Positions 1-5,614 of a stretch of DNA of 5,614 nt are shown piece after piece (within the stretch, counting starts at the first letter, position 1; the number at the start of each line of letters is the position of its first letter). The position numbers and the translations under genes are program-made. Source of the stretch: Clostridia bacterium (GTDB lineage Bacteria > Bacillota > Sulfobacillia > SLMV01); the NCBI GenBank assembly GCA_007136565.1, contig SLGS01000149.1, positions 1 through 5,614 of the forward strand, in the 5' to 3' direction. The notes beneath the pieces were generated by a model. The model saw nothing but the letters and a program-made list of their open reading frames with translations. It was not told the DNA's origin and did not search any database.

Positions 1-2099
1 ACCTAAGGATCTTACATCTGCACTCGGATCTCAGTAACCCCATGGGCCCCGAATTCAACTACCGGGAAGAATTCGAGAAACTGGACCTAGAGGCCGTGAA
101 GAAGGACCTCTACGCCCTGATGACCGATTCGCAAGAGTGGTGGCCCGCCGACTACGGCCACTACGGACCCCTGTTCATACGTATGGCTTGGCATAGCGCG
201 GGCACCTATCGACAAGGAGACGGACGCGGTGGAGCGGGATCGGGGTCTCAGCGCCTCCCGCCCCTGAGCAGTTGGCCCGATAACGCGAACCTGGATAAAG
301 CACGCCGGCTGCTTTGGCCCATTAAGCAGAAATACGGCCGCAAGATCTCTTGGGCCGACTTGATGGTCCTCGCCGGTAACTGCGCCATCGAATCGATGGG
401 GCTCGAGACCTTCGGCTTCGCCGGCGGTCGCGAGGACGTCTGGGAGCCCGAGGAGGACATATACTGGGGATCGGAAGACGAGTGGCTCGGCGACGACCGA
501 TACTCGGGCGACCGCGAGTTGGAAAACCCACTGGCGGCCGTTCAAATGGGTCTCATCTACGTCAACCCCGAGGGTCCAGACGGCAATCCCGATCCGGTGG
601 CCTCCGGGATCGACGTCCGCGAAACCTTCGCCCGGATGGCGATGGACGATTACGAGACCGTCGCTCTGATCGCCGGCGGGCACACGTTCGGCAAGTGCCA
701 CGCCGCCGCGGATCACTCGTACATGGGCCCGGAACCGGAAGCGGCACCCATGGAGCAGCAGGGGCTCGGCTGGAAAAGCAGCTTCGGTACTGGCAAGGGT
801 GGCGATGCCATCAGCAGCCCCATAGAGGGTGCGTGGAAACCCAACCCCACGAAGTGGGACATGGGATACCTCAAGGTCTTGTTCAAGTACGACTGGGAGC
901 AGGTAAAGAGTCCGGCCGGGGGTAACCAATGGGTGGCCAAGGACGTCGAAGACGAAGATATGGTGGTAGACGCCCACGATCCCACCAAGAAACACCGGCC
1001 CATCATGACCACCGCGGACCTGTCACTCCGATTCGATGATAAGTACGAGCCCATCGCGCGCCATTTCCTCGAAAACCCCGACGAGTTCTCCGACGCCTTC
1101 GCCCGCGCGTGGTTCAAGTTGACGCACCGCGACATGGGCCCGCGGTCACGCTACCTGGGGCCCGAGGTTCCCGAGGAAGACCTGATCTGGCAGGATCCGG
1201 TACCCCAAGTGGACCACGAGCTGATCGACGAAACCGATGTCGCGGACCTAAAGGCCCGGATATGGGAATCCGATTTGACCATTGCGGAACTGGTCTCCAC
1301 CGCCTGGGCATCCGCATCCACCTTTCGCGGCTCCGACAAGCGCGGCGGCGCGAACGGAGCACGCATTCGTCTCGCACCTCAGAAGGATTGGGAAGTGAAC
1401 CAGCCCGATCAACTGGCCCGGGTATTGGAAATCCTCGAGGAGATTCGAAGTGAATTCAACGATGCCCAGGCGGGAGATAAGAAGATCTCCCTGGCCGATC
1501 TCATCGTCCTCGGCGGTTGTGCAGGCATCGAACGGGCGGCCGCAAACGCCGGCCACATGGTGTCCGTACCCTTCTCCCCTGGACGGACGGATGCCACCGC
1601 GGAGCAGACGGACGTGGAGGCATTCTCGGTGCTGGAGCCGGTGGCCGATGGCTTCCGCAACTACCTGCAGCGGGAATTCTCGGTTACCGCCGAGGAACTC
1701 CTGGTGGATCGGGCCCAGCTGCTAACGTTGACCGCGCCCCAGATGACAGTCCTGCTGGGCGGCATGCGCGTGCTCAACACCAACTACGAGAAGTCCCCGC
1801 ACGGTGTCTTCACCGAGAATCCGGAAACTCTAACCAACGATTTCTTCGTGAACCTGCTCGACATGGGTACGGTTTGGGAGCCGATCTCCGAAGATGAAGG
1901 TACCTTCGAAGGTCGCGATCGCGAGACGGGAGAACTCCGCTGGACCGCTACCCGTGCCGACCTCATCTTCGGAGCGGATGCCCAGCTACGGGCCGCCGCG
2001 GAGGTCTACGCGTGTCAGGATTCCCGGGAGAAGTTCCTCGATGACTTCGTGGCCGCCTGGAACAAGGTAATGAACGCCGATCGTTTCGATCTCTGCTGA
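1..2099 (+). CDS. katG: Catalase-peroxidase KatG, 5' end cut by window edge
   Basis: Bifunctional haem enzyme of the class I peroxidase superfamily that disproportionates hydrogen peroxide and has peroxidase activity; normally a soluble homodimer. The frame is open to base 1: codons from base 3 read LRILHLHSDLSNP and run into the Met at 42, matching the usual KatG N-terminal region, so the start lies upstream and roughly 55 codons are missing. Numbered from the Met at 42, the distal triad is Arg47, Trp50, His51; Trp50, Tyr173 and Met199 fit the Met-Tyr-Trp cross-link unique to the family; the proximal side has His214, Trp265 and Asp326; Arg363 fits the mobile arginine. Ser259 matches M. tuberculosis Ser315, so the common isoniazid-resistance position is unchanged. 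The second, haem-less peroxidase-like half (about 385-680) is complete and ends with the typical VMNADRFDL tail. The promoter is outside the window. Residue matches come from remembered family sequence; the identification is very secure. Confidence 0.98.
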   Translation, partial: LRILHLHSDLSNPMGPEFNYREEFEKLDLEAVKKDLYALMTDSQEWWPADYGHYGPLFIRMAWHSAGTYRQGDGRGGAGSGSQRLPPLSSWPDNANLDKARRLLWPIKQKYGRKISWADLMVLAGNCAIESMGLETFGFAGGREDVWEPEEDIYWGSEDEWLGDDRYSGDRELENPLAAVQMGLIYVNPEGPDGNPDPVASGIDVRETFARMAMDDYETVALIAGGHTFGKCHAAADHSYMGPEPEAAPMEQQGLGWKSSFGTGKGGDAISSPIEGAWKPNPTKWDMGYLKVLFKYDWEQVKSPAGGNQWVAKDVEDEDMVVDAHDPTKKHRPIMTTADLSLRFDDKYEPIARHFLENPDEFSDAFARAWFKLTHRDMGPRSRYLGPEVPEEDLIWQDPVPQVDHELIDETDVADLKARIWESDLTIAELVSTAWASASTFRGSDKRGGANGARIRLAPQKDWEVNQPDQLARVLEILEEIRSEFNDAQAGDKKISLADLIVLGGCAGIERAAANAGHMVSVPFSPGRTDATAEQTDVEAFSVLEPVADGFRNYLQREFSVTAEELLVDRAQLLTLTAPQMTVLLGGMRVLNTNYEKSPHGVFTENPETLTNDFFVNLLDMGTVWEPISEDEGTFEGRDRETGELRWTATRADLIFGADAQLRAAAEVYACQDSREKFLDDFVAAWNKVMNADRFDLC

Positions 2100-2113
2100 A
2101 CGCAGGCAGGATG

Positions 2114-2155
2114 CCTCCCGTGGCCGCCGGTGGTTCTCTCCGCGGCCGCGGGAGG
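2114..2155. terminator. Strong GC-rich hairpin after katG (possible terminator or 3' stabiliser)
   Basis: Arms 2114-2127 and 2142-2155 pair over 14 positions with a single G-T (G-U) wobble and a 14-base loop. The left arm begins 14 bases after the katG stop, which is where a transcript-end structure is expected. No T-run follows on either strand (AAAAGAAG on the plus side), so it is not a canonical intrinsic terminator. It may protect the katG 3' end or act with Rho or another factor. The pairing is seen directly; the role is inferred. Confidence 0.5.
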
Positions 2156-2283
2156 AAAAGAAGATCCCCAGATATCGTGCTACTCCCACATCTTCGAGCG
2201 ATCACATTGGATTATCCATAGGAGCGGATTCCGTTTCCTTATTCGGGAACAGTTTCCGTGACCACTAACCATGACCAAAAGTT

Positions 2284-2309
2284 ACGGTGGAGGGACGAGA
2301 ATCCACCGT
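2284..2309. repeat. Inverted repeat ACGGTGGA / TCCACCGT
   Basis: Perfect 8-bp arms at 2284-2291 and 2302-2309 with a 10-base spacer. The stem can extend by about three weaker pairs, including G-T wobbles, on the outer side. There is no T-run after it on the plus strand and no neighbouring start codon, so it is neither a clear terminator nor a clear operator. It could be a second transcript-end hairpin or part of a degraded mobile-element end. Confidence 0.4.
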
Positions 2310-2656
2310 GATTCTACAGTATGCACCAGACAGCGTAGGGCTCGAAAACCCGTGCAGGGGTAACCTGGCCATTGTTACATCGAATTGATGCATCTCGATC
2401 CACGCTTCGAGTAGGTCCATCGGGACTTGTTATCTCAAAGCCGGGTTCAGGTGGGAGAGTCGGATAGATGGTATCATAACCCGTTGAAGCGTGAATTCTT
2501 CCCTTTGCCTGCTCGTACCGCTACATGGGCATTTCCGGCACGATCTTCAACGCACTCAACTCAAAGGCCGAGGATCTAGTTCGTTGCCCTCTTGTCCGCT
2601 CAAACCGCGGTACCTGAAGCGGCGGAAACCATCGCTCTTAGGCTGCAATGAGTAAT

Positions 2657-2863
2657 TCAACCCGATGCAACAAACGGATGATGCGGGTCCCGTAGCATTT
2701 CCGGAGGACAACCGGTCTCCGACGAAATCGCTAGAATGGCCGTGCGCTGCAACTCACGCTCTCGCCCCTCGTGTTCACACACCATACGAACGGACCGCTC
2801 CCTGACCTCCCGGGGCAGTTCAACATGGATCTTCTCCGGTGATAACGTTTGTAAACGCGTCAA
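2657..2863 (-). pseudogene. Remnant of IS3-family OrfA transposase (N-terminal HTH part)
   Basis: A 68-codon minus-strand frame whose central part resembles the N-terminal helix-turn-helix region of IS3-family OrfA proteins. Residues about 18-28 (REVRERSVRMV), then EH-x-G, then AI-x-x-I and GC-x-PE-x-LR near 51-58, follow the family order of PEVRERAVRMV, EHRGEY, AI-x-SIA and GC-x-PETLR. The similarity stops at about base 2690, where the conserved RWVRQ segment should follow; I found neither this nor an OrfB partner to the left in any frame. The first codon is TTG with no convincing ribosome binding site, so the frame start is probably not a real start. It is best read as a truncated, inactive insertion-sequence fragment. 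The match is from memory of the family and the piece is short. Confidence 0.6.
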
Positions 2864-2877
2864 GAATGCGCGAGGTC

Positions 2878-4848
2878 TTAGATTTCTCCTATCACTCTCA
2901 CGAAGATTTCCACGACCTCGGGATCAAATTGTGTTCCCTTGCCTTCTCGGATTTCGTCCATGGCTTCTTCGTGAGTCATGGCAGAACGATAGGGTCGGTC
3001 GTTGGTCATGGCATCGTAGGCATCTACAACGGCCAATATTCGGCACTCGATGGGTATATCGAAACCGGCTATCCCCAGGGGATAGCCCGAGCCATCCCAG
3101 TGCTCGTGATGTTGCAGTATTAAATCGGCGATGTGAGCCAGATCTCGAGACGACGACGCTATTCGGAACCCTACCCGCGGATGCTGGCTCATCGTCAACC
3201 ATTGCTCAGCACTCAGGCGACCGGGTTTATTGAGTATGCTATCCGGCGTCCCGGCCTTGCCCAAATCGTGGACCTGGGAAAGAAGGGAGAGGTTGGACAT
3301 CTGATACGAGGATAGACCCATTTCTAATCCGACGAGGTGGGACAACTTATCGAGCCTATCCGCGTGTCCTTTGGCCACGTAATCCTTCCCAGCCAAGACT
3401 GCCATTACGGTGTGAATTATCCCGCCACCTTGACCCTGATTCAGTTTTTCGTGATACATCCGGGCGTCCGCCTCTATCAACGTCTCCGCCAACCCGCCCG
3501 TAGAGTCGCGTGTAGTGGCAACACCCAGTGATATGTTGAGGGGTATGTCGGGATTGGCCTCGTTGTGGTCGGCGAGGGCAGCATTGATTCGCCGAGCTAC
3601 CGATTCCGCCGTTGTGGCGTTGCTTCCGGGTAGTAGGACAATGAACTCATCCCCGCCCACTCGTGCCACCACGTCCCGGGAGCGGACGCAGTCATTGATA
3701 ATCTTCGACGCCAGCACCAACATCTGGTCGCCGCTGTCATGCCCCATCGTATCGTTGATTAATTTCAGCCCGTCTACATCCAAGGAGATTATGCTTATCG
3801 GATCCGACGGACCTATGTCCAACCGAGTTAACTCTTCCTCAAAGCGAATCCGGTTATACAGACCCGTCAGGACATCATGCTTGGCAAGATACTCCAGGCG
3901 CCGTTCGTAACGTCGCTGCAAAGTGACATCCAGCAAGCTGACCATCGTGCGAGGCTGCCCGCCCACCGTGATGCAAGTCGTTGAGATCCAAAAATGGCGT
4001 TTCGTTTCACCGTCGAAGTCAACTATCGGTACCATGACCTCTTCTTGGTGATGACTACATCCTGTTTGCAATGTATCCTGGATGATTCTGCGCAAGCCGC
4101 AGGTTTCACACGGACCCGGGCGCGCTAGATCGTCGGGAGGTCGATGAGCCTGGCAACAGCCGAGGATCTGATCGAACCGCTTACCCAGCAATTCTTCCCC
4201 GGATGAGCCCGCGAAATCGCGGGTGAAGGCGTTGGTCTTGGTGATTCTCAAATTCTCATCCAAGATAACTATCATCAAGGGTGCATTATCATATATGGCT
4301 GATAATTCCTCTTCTCTGTCTAGCAGGGCCAGTTCCGCTCCCCTATGGGAGGTGATATCGCGAATGAAGCAAACTACTTCGTCGGGTTTCTCGCTCCGGA
4401 TAATGTGGGCGATGAACGAAAGATCGCCGGCCGGAGTAGATAGGGTGTACTCCATCGCTTGCGCTGTACCTGTTTCGATCACTCGCGAGATGAGAGACAG
4501 GGCCTCTTCCGCGATTTCGCCCGGCAATACATCGGCAATGTTCTTCCCAAGGACGTTTTCGCGGGGCGCTGGAAGTTTATCCTCATCTTGAGTGACGATT
4601 TCTAAGTACTGCCCCTTATCATCCAATCGCACGGTGAACTCCGGGATAACGTTGACTATGGTCCGGACCCTATCCCTGAGGGATTCAACGGGGCTGGCCT
4701 GTCCAATATCGGGTATTTCCACCACCCAATGCCCATGCACCTTCTCTGCCGACAGTTCACCTCGGCGGATCCTTTCCCGGACATCACCTCTACCAATTCC
4801 AAGAATCTCCGCAGCCTCAGGAATCTTCACTCGCCTCAATTCCCTCAC
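2878..4848 (-). CDS. HTH-PAS-PAS-GGDEF-HD-GYP cyclic-di-GMP signalling protein
   Basis: Predicted cytoplasmic protein of 656 residues from the GTG at 4848, with no membrane segment or signal peptide. Domains in order: excisionase/MerR-like helix-turn-helix (about 7-47); a divergent PAS-like domain (about 60-165); a PAS domain with a Cys/His-rich insertion (about 178-310; C231, C232, H235, C247, C250, C264, H266, H267); GGDEF (about 318-476); HD-GYP (about 480-656). The GGDEF domain keeps DVLTGLYNR (325-333), metal Asp357, an intact GGDEF (398-402) and an RxxD inhibitory site (389-392), so diguanylate cyclase activity with product inhibition is expected. The HD-GYP domain keeps His495, HD (527-528), Lys531, His556, HHE (580-582), GYP (588-590), the DAYDA motif and RPY (618-620), so c-di-GMP hydrolysis is also expected. 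The frame is open upstream to a TTG at 5028, but those 60 codons are Trp/Gly/Pro-rich and look non-coding. GTG at 4848, TTG at 4839 and GTG at 4830 all remain possible starts. Which activity dominates cannot be read from sequence. Confidence 0.93.
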   Translation of the reverse strand: MRELRRVKIPEAAEILGIGRGDVRERIRRGELSAEKVHGHWVVEIPDIGQASPVESLRDRVRTIVNVIPEFTVRLDDKGQYLEIVTQDEDKLPAPRENVLGKNIADVLPGEIAEEALSLISRVIETGTAQAMEYTLSTPAGDLSFIAHIIRSEKPDEVVCFIRDITSHRGAELALLDREEELSAIYDNAPLMIVILDENLRITKTNAFTRDFAGSSGEELLGKRFDQILGCCQAHRPPDDLARPGPCETCGLRRIIQDTLQTGCSHHQEEVMVPIVDFDGETKRHFWISTTCITVGGQPRTMVSLLDVTLQRRYERRLEYLAKHDVLTGLYNRIRFEEELTRLDIGPSDPISIISLDVDGLKLINDTMGHDSGDQMLVLASKIINDCVRSRDVVARVGGDEFIVLLPGSNATTAESVARRINAALADHNEANPDIPLNISLGVATTRDSTGGLAETLIEADARMYHEKLNQGQGGGIIHTVMAVLAGKDYVAKGHADRLDKLSHLVGLEMGLSSYQMSNLSLLSQVHDLGKAGTPDSILNKPGRLSAEQWLTMSQHPRVGFRIASSSRDLAHIADLILQHHEHWDGSGYPLGIAGFDIPIECRILAVVDAYDAMTNDRPYRSAMTHEEAMDEIREGKGTQFDPEVVEIFVRVIGEI

Positions 4849-4915
4849 CCTCTTCCATCCCCGGCAGCGAGTGCATATTCCCCAATTCGCCAAACGGAAG
4901 TCGTGTCCTTGGTTG

Positions 4916-4997
4916 GCGCGAGCGCTTTGCCCCTCGGTTGGGGTCACCCCGGTCGGCGACGGCAAGAGCCCCCCAGCGAAATCCCCCTTCAGAGGGG
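4916..4997 (-). promoter_or_regulatory. Possible structured leader upstream of the c-di-GMP gene
   Basis: Complementary blocks are packed together here: CCCC at 4930-4933, GGGG at 4940-4943 and CCCC at 4947-4950, so the middle block can pair with either neighbour but not both. A further hairpin has 5-bp arms at 4984-4988 and 4993-4997 with a 4-base loop, and GCGC blocks lie at 4916-4919 and 4922-4925. If transcribed leftward this would be the 5' leader of the c-di-GMP gene. I compared it with the c-di-GMP-I (GEMM) and c-di-AMP (ydaO) consensus features I remember and it does not fit either. The short stems may be incidental in GC-rich DNA. Confidence 0.22.
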
Positions 4998-5220
4998 AGC
5001 ACCACTCCCGTTCAAGATATTGCGGCAAGCCAGAACGGATTGTTCGAAGGGAAGACGATGAAGTTTGAGAGGAGTCATCACGATCCCCGGCGCTGTGTCA
5101 TCCACTCACAACGCAAATCCACGGATCCGGTGGCGGGATTCAATCAATGGACTGGAGGACCGGGGGCGGTTGAGATCACGGGAACATTCTCGAAGAATCC
5201 CCTTAGCGAGTACTTACAGT

Positions 5221-5240
5221 GTCCGGTGCAGGTTCCGGAC
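5221..5240. repeat. Inverted repeat GTCCGG / CCGGAC
   Basis: Perfect 6-bp arms (5221-5226 and 5235-5240) with an 8-base spacer, in the gap between divergent genes. The spacing could suit a dimeric regulator or a small hairpin, but arms of this length occur by chance. It is about 275 bases from the edge gene and 370 from the c-di-GMP gene start. Confidence 0.25.
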
Positions 5241-5414
5241 GTTACCTTGTCCCCACGCCGTCCGATCCTGACTCAAGTACGTCATACGAAACATGTCCAG
5301 GATCACTGGCATCGGGGTGTGAAGCATATGTCCCGGAATCCACCGACTGCTAAAGGACGCCTTGATATGTCCACTCGTAGGTAACCTATCGCGGCCGTTC
5401 ACACATAACAAATC

Positions 5415-5445
5415 TTGACGCTCGCCCGTACTCTCCGACTGTACT
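5415..5445 (+). promoter_or_regulatory. Candidate sigma-70-type promoter for the edge gene
   Basis: TTGACG at 5415-5420 matches five of six bases of a -35 box. The best -10 candidate is TGTACT at 5440-5445 (four of six), with a long 19-base spacer. The location, about 70 bases before the predicted GTG start and just ahead of a dyad, is sensible, but the -10 box is weak and the spacing is not ideal. Confidence 0.3.
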
Positions 5446-5456
5446 TAATACATGAG

Positions 5457-5480
5457 ATGCCGTAAACTGAAACACGGCAT
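5457..5480. promoter_or_regulatory. Perfect 7-bp dyad ATGCCGT / ACGGCAT (operator or 5' UTR hairpin)
   Basis: Arms at 5457-5463 and 5474-5480 are exact reverse complements around a 10-base A-rich spacer. It lies between the candidate promoter and the ribosome binding site of the edge gene and ends 35 bases before the GTG. That position suits a repressor operator downstream of the transcription start or a hairpin in the leader RNA. The dyad is seen directly; the role is inferred. Confidence 0.45.
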
Positions 5481-5500
5481 ACTTACCCTTTATCGTAATG

Positions 5501-5507
5501 AAAGGAG
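5501..5507 (+). promoter_or_regulatory. Strong Shine-Dalgarno AAAGGAG that sets a GTG start
   Basis: AAAGGAG lies 8 bases before the GTG at 5516, close to ideal spacing. The in-frame ATG at 5498 has no ribosome binding site and overlaps this one, and the ATG at 5514 runs straight into TGA. The Shine-Dalgarno therefore selects GTG. Confidence 0.75.
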
Positions 5508-5515
5508 CTCATAAT

Positions 5516-5614
5516 GTGAATCCCAATGACGATATCACCATCGCAACCACGGAAATTCTTAAGTACATGTGGCGGCACATACGGGCGGGGGATGACCCGC
5601 TCGAGGTCATGTAC
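5516..5614 (+). CDS. Unidentified gene, 3' end beyond window edge
   Basis: The first 33 codons of a gene that continues past the right edge. The GTG start has an AAAGGAG ribosome binding site at 8-base spacing. The visible protein begins MNPNDDITIATTEIL, then a stretch with aromatic and basic residues (KYMWRHIR), then AGDDPLEVMY, and no stop codon occurs. The N terminus is polar with no signal peptide, so a cytoplasmic protein is likely. I do not recognise the family and 33 residues are too few to assign a function. The gene is divergent from the c-di-GMP gene and is preceded by a dyad and a possible promoter, which suggests regulated expression. An alternative ATG start at 5498 would add six codons but lacks a ribosome binding site. 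Confidence 0.7.
   Translation, partial: MNPNDDITIATTEILKYMWRHIRAGDDPLEVMY

Larger units (their letters stand above)
2100..2877. other. Intergenic region between convergent genes
   Basis: This 778-base gap separates katG (rightward) from the c-di-GMP gene (leftward). It contains the katG-proximal hairpin, a second dyad at 2284-2309, two TGACCA motifs at 2259-2280, and an IS3 OrfA-like remnant at 2657-2863. I see no complete gene, tRNA or repeat array. About 2310-2656 contains only short open frames that I cannot recognise. The content looks like accumulated mobile-element debris between two gene ends. Confidence 0.6.
4849..5515. other. Intergenic region between divergent genes
   Basis: About 667 bases upstream of both the minus-strand c-di-GMP gene and the plus-strand edge gene, so it should hold both promoters. 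Next to the c-di-GMP gene (4911-5000) it is GC-rich with several hairpin-forming segments. The rest (about 5030-5400) has open frames on both strands (4938-5384 plus, 5214-5411 minus), but none resembles a protein I know or has a good ribosome binding site. A dyad lies at 5221-5240 and a near-palindrome TAGGTAACCTA at 5378-5388. I could not place a convincing promoter for the minus-strand gene. Confidence 0.55.

Noticed and set aside
87..995. A 302-codon minus-strand open frame opposite katG
   Set aside because: It lies wholly antisense to a certain katG and has no recognisable domain; long antisense frames are common opposite GC-rich genes.
2495..2623. Short plus-strand frame reading FACSYRYMGISGTIFNALN from about 2504
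   Set aside because: Only about 32 codons from its ATG at 2525, with no ribosome binding site and no family resemblance.
2846..2857. CGTTT-GT-AAACG near-palindrome as a terminator for the c-di-GMP gene
   Set aside because: The arms are only 5 bp, the loop is too small for a hairpin, and no T-run follows.
4911..5000. A c-di-GMP-I (GEMM) or c-di-AMP (ydaO) riboswitch
   Set aside because: GGGGCAAAGC and GGGGTGACCCC on the minus strand recall parts of these motifs, but the remaining conserved elements are missing. I keep only a generic structured-leader call.
4938..5384. A 148-codon plus-strand open frame upstream of the edge gene
   Set aside because: It overlaps the 5' side of the c-di-GMP gene region, has no ribosome binding site I can see, and its composition does not resemble a known protein.
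5214..5411. A 65-codon minus-strand open frame in the divergent gap
   Set aside because: No recognisable motif or convincing start signal, and it spans the dyads of the intergenic region.
5498..5516. ATG at 5498 or ATG at 5514 as the start of the edge gene
   Set aside because: The first lacks a ribosome binding site and overlaps AAAGGAG; the second is followed directly by TGA.
1..5614. tRNA, rRNA, CRISPR array or tandem repeats
   Set aside because: I looked for tRNA T-arm and anticodon patterns and for regularly spaced repeats by eye and found none.

Overview
The window holds parts of three protein-coding genes and two non-coding stretches. The DNA is moderately GC-rich, highest in the first gene. 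Starts appear to include GTG and possibly TTG, and one gene has a strong AAAGGAG ribosome binding site. This fits a free-living bacterium with oxidative-stress defence and cyclic-di-GMP signalling. I cannot name a phylum from the sequence.

Left part (1-2099, + strand): a catalase-peroxidase gene (katG) that enters from beyond the left edge. The frame is open to base 1 and reads as KatG-like sequence upstream of the first visible ATG, so the ATG at 42 is an internal Met. All catalytic residues I can align by memory to M. tuberculosis KatG are present. A 14-bp GC-rich hairpin follows 14 bases after the stop.

Middle (2100-2877): a gap between convergent genes. It holds a second dyad, a pair of TGACCA motifs, and a minus-strand remnant resembling the N-terminal part of an IS3-family OrfA transposase. 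The remnant starts 14 bases past the stop of the next gene.

Main minus-strand gene (2878-4848): a soluble multidomain c-di-GMP protein. From the N terminus it has an excisionase/MerR-like helix-turn-helix, a PAS-like domain, a Cys/His-rich PAS domain, GGDEF with an inhibitory-site RxxD, and HD-GYP. Both enzyme signatures look intact. The predicted start is a GTG well inside a longer open frame.

Right part (4849-5614): about 670 bases between divergent genes. The part nearest the minus-strand gene contains GC-rich segments that can form mutually exclusive hairpins. The part nearest the right edge has a possible promoter, a perfect 7-bp dyad, a strong ribosome binding site and the first 33 codons of an unidentified gene with a GTG start.

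The sequence does not tie katG functionally to the c-di-GMP gene, since they converge and are separated by mobile-element debris. The most unusual items are the DNA-binding-like domain fused to a dual GGDEF/HD-GYP enzyme, its Cys-rich PAS insertion, and the regulated-looking start of the edge gene. I do not see a clear new multi-gene system.
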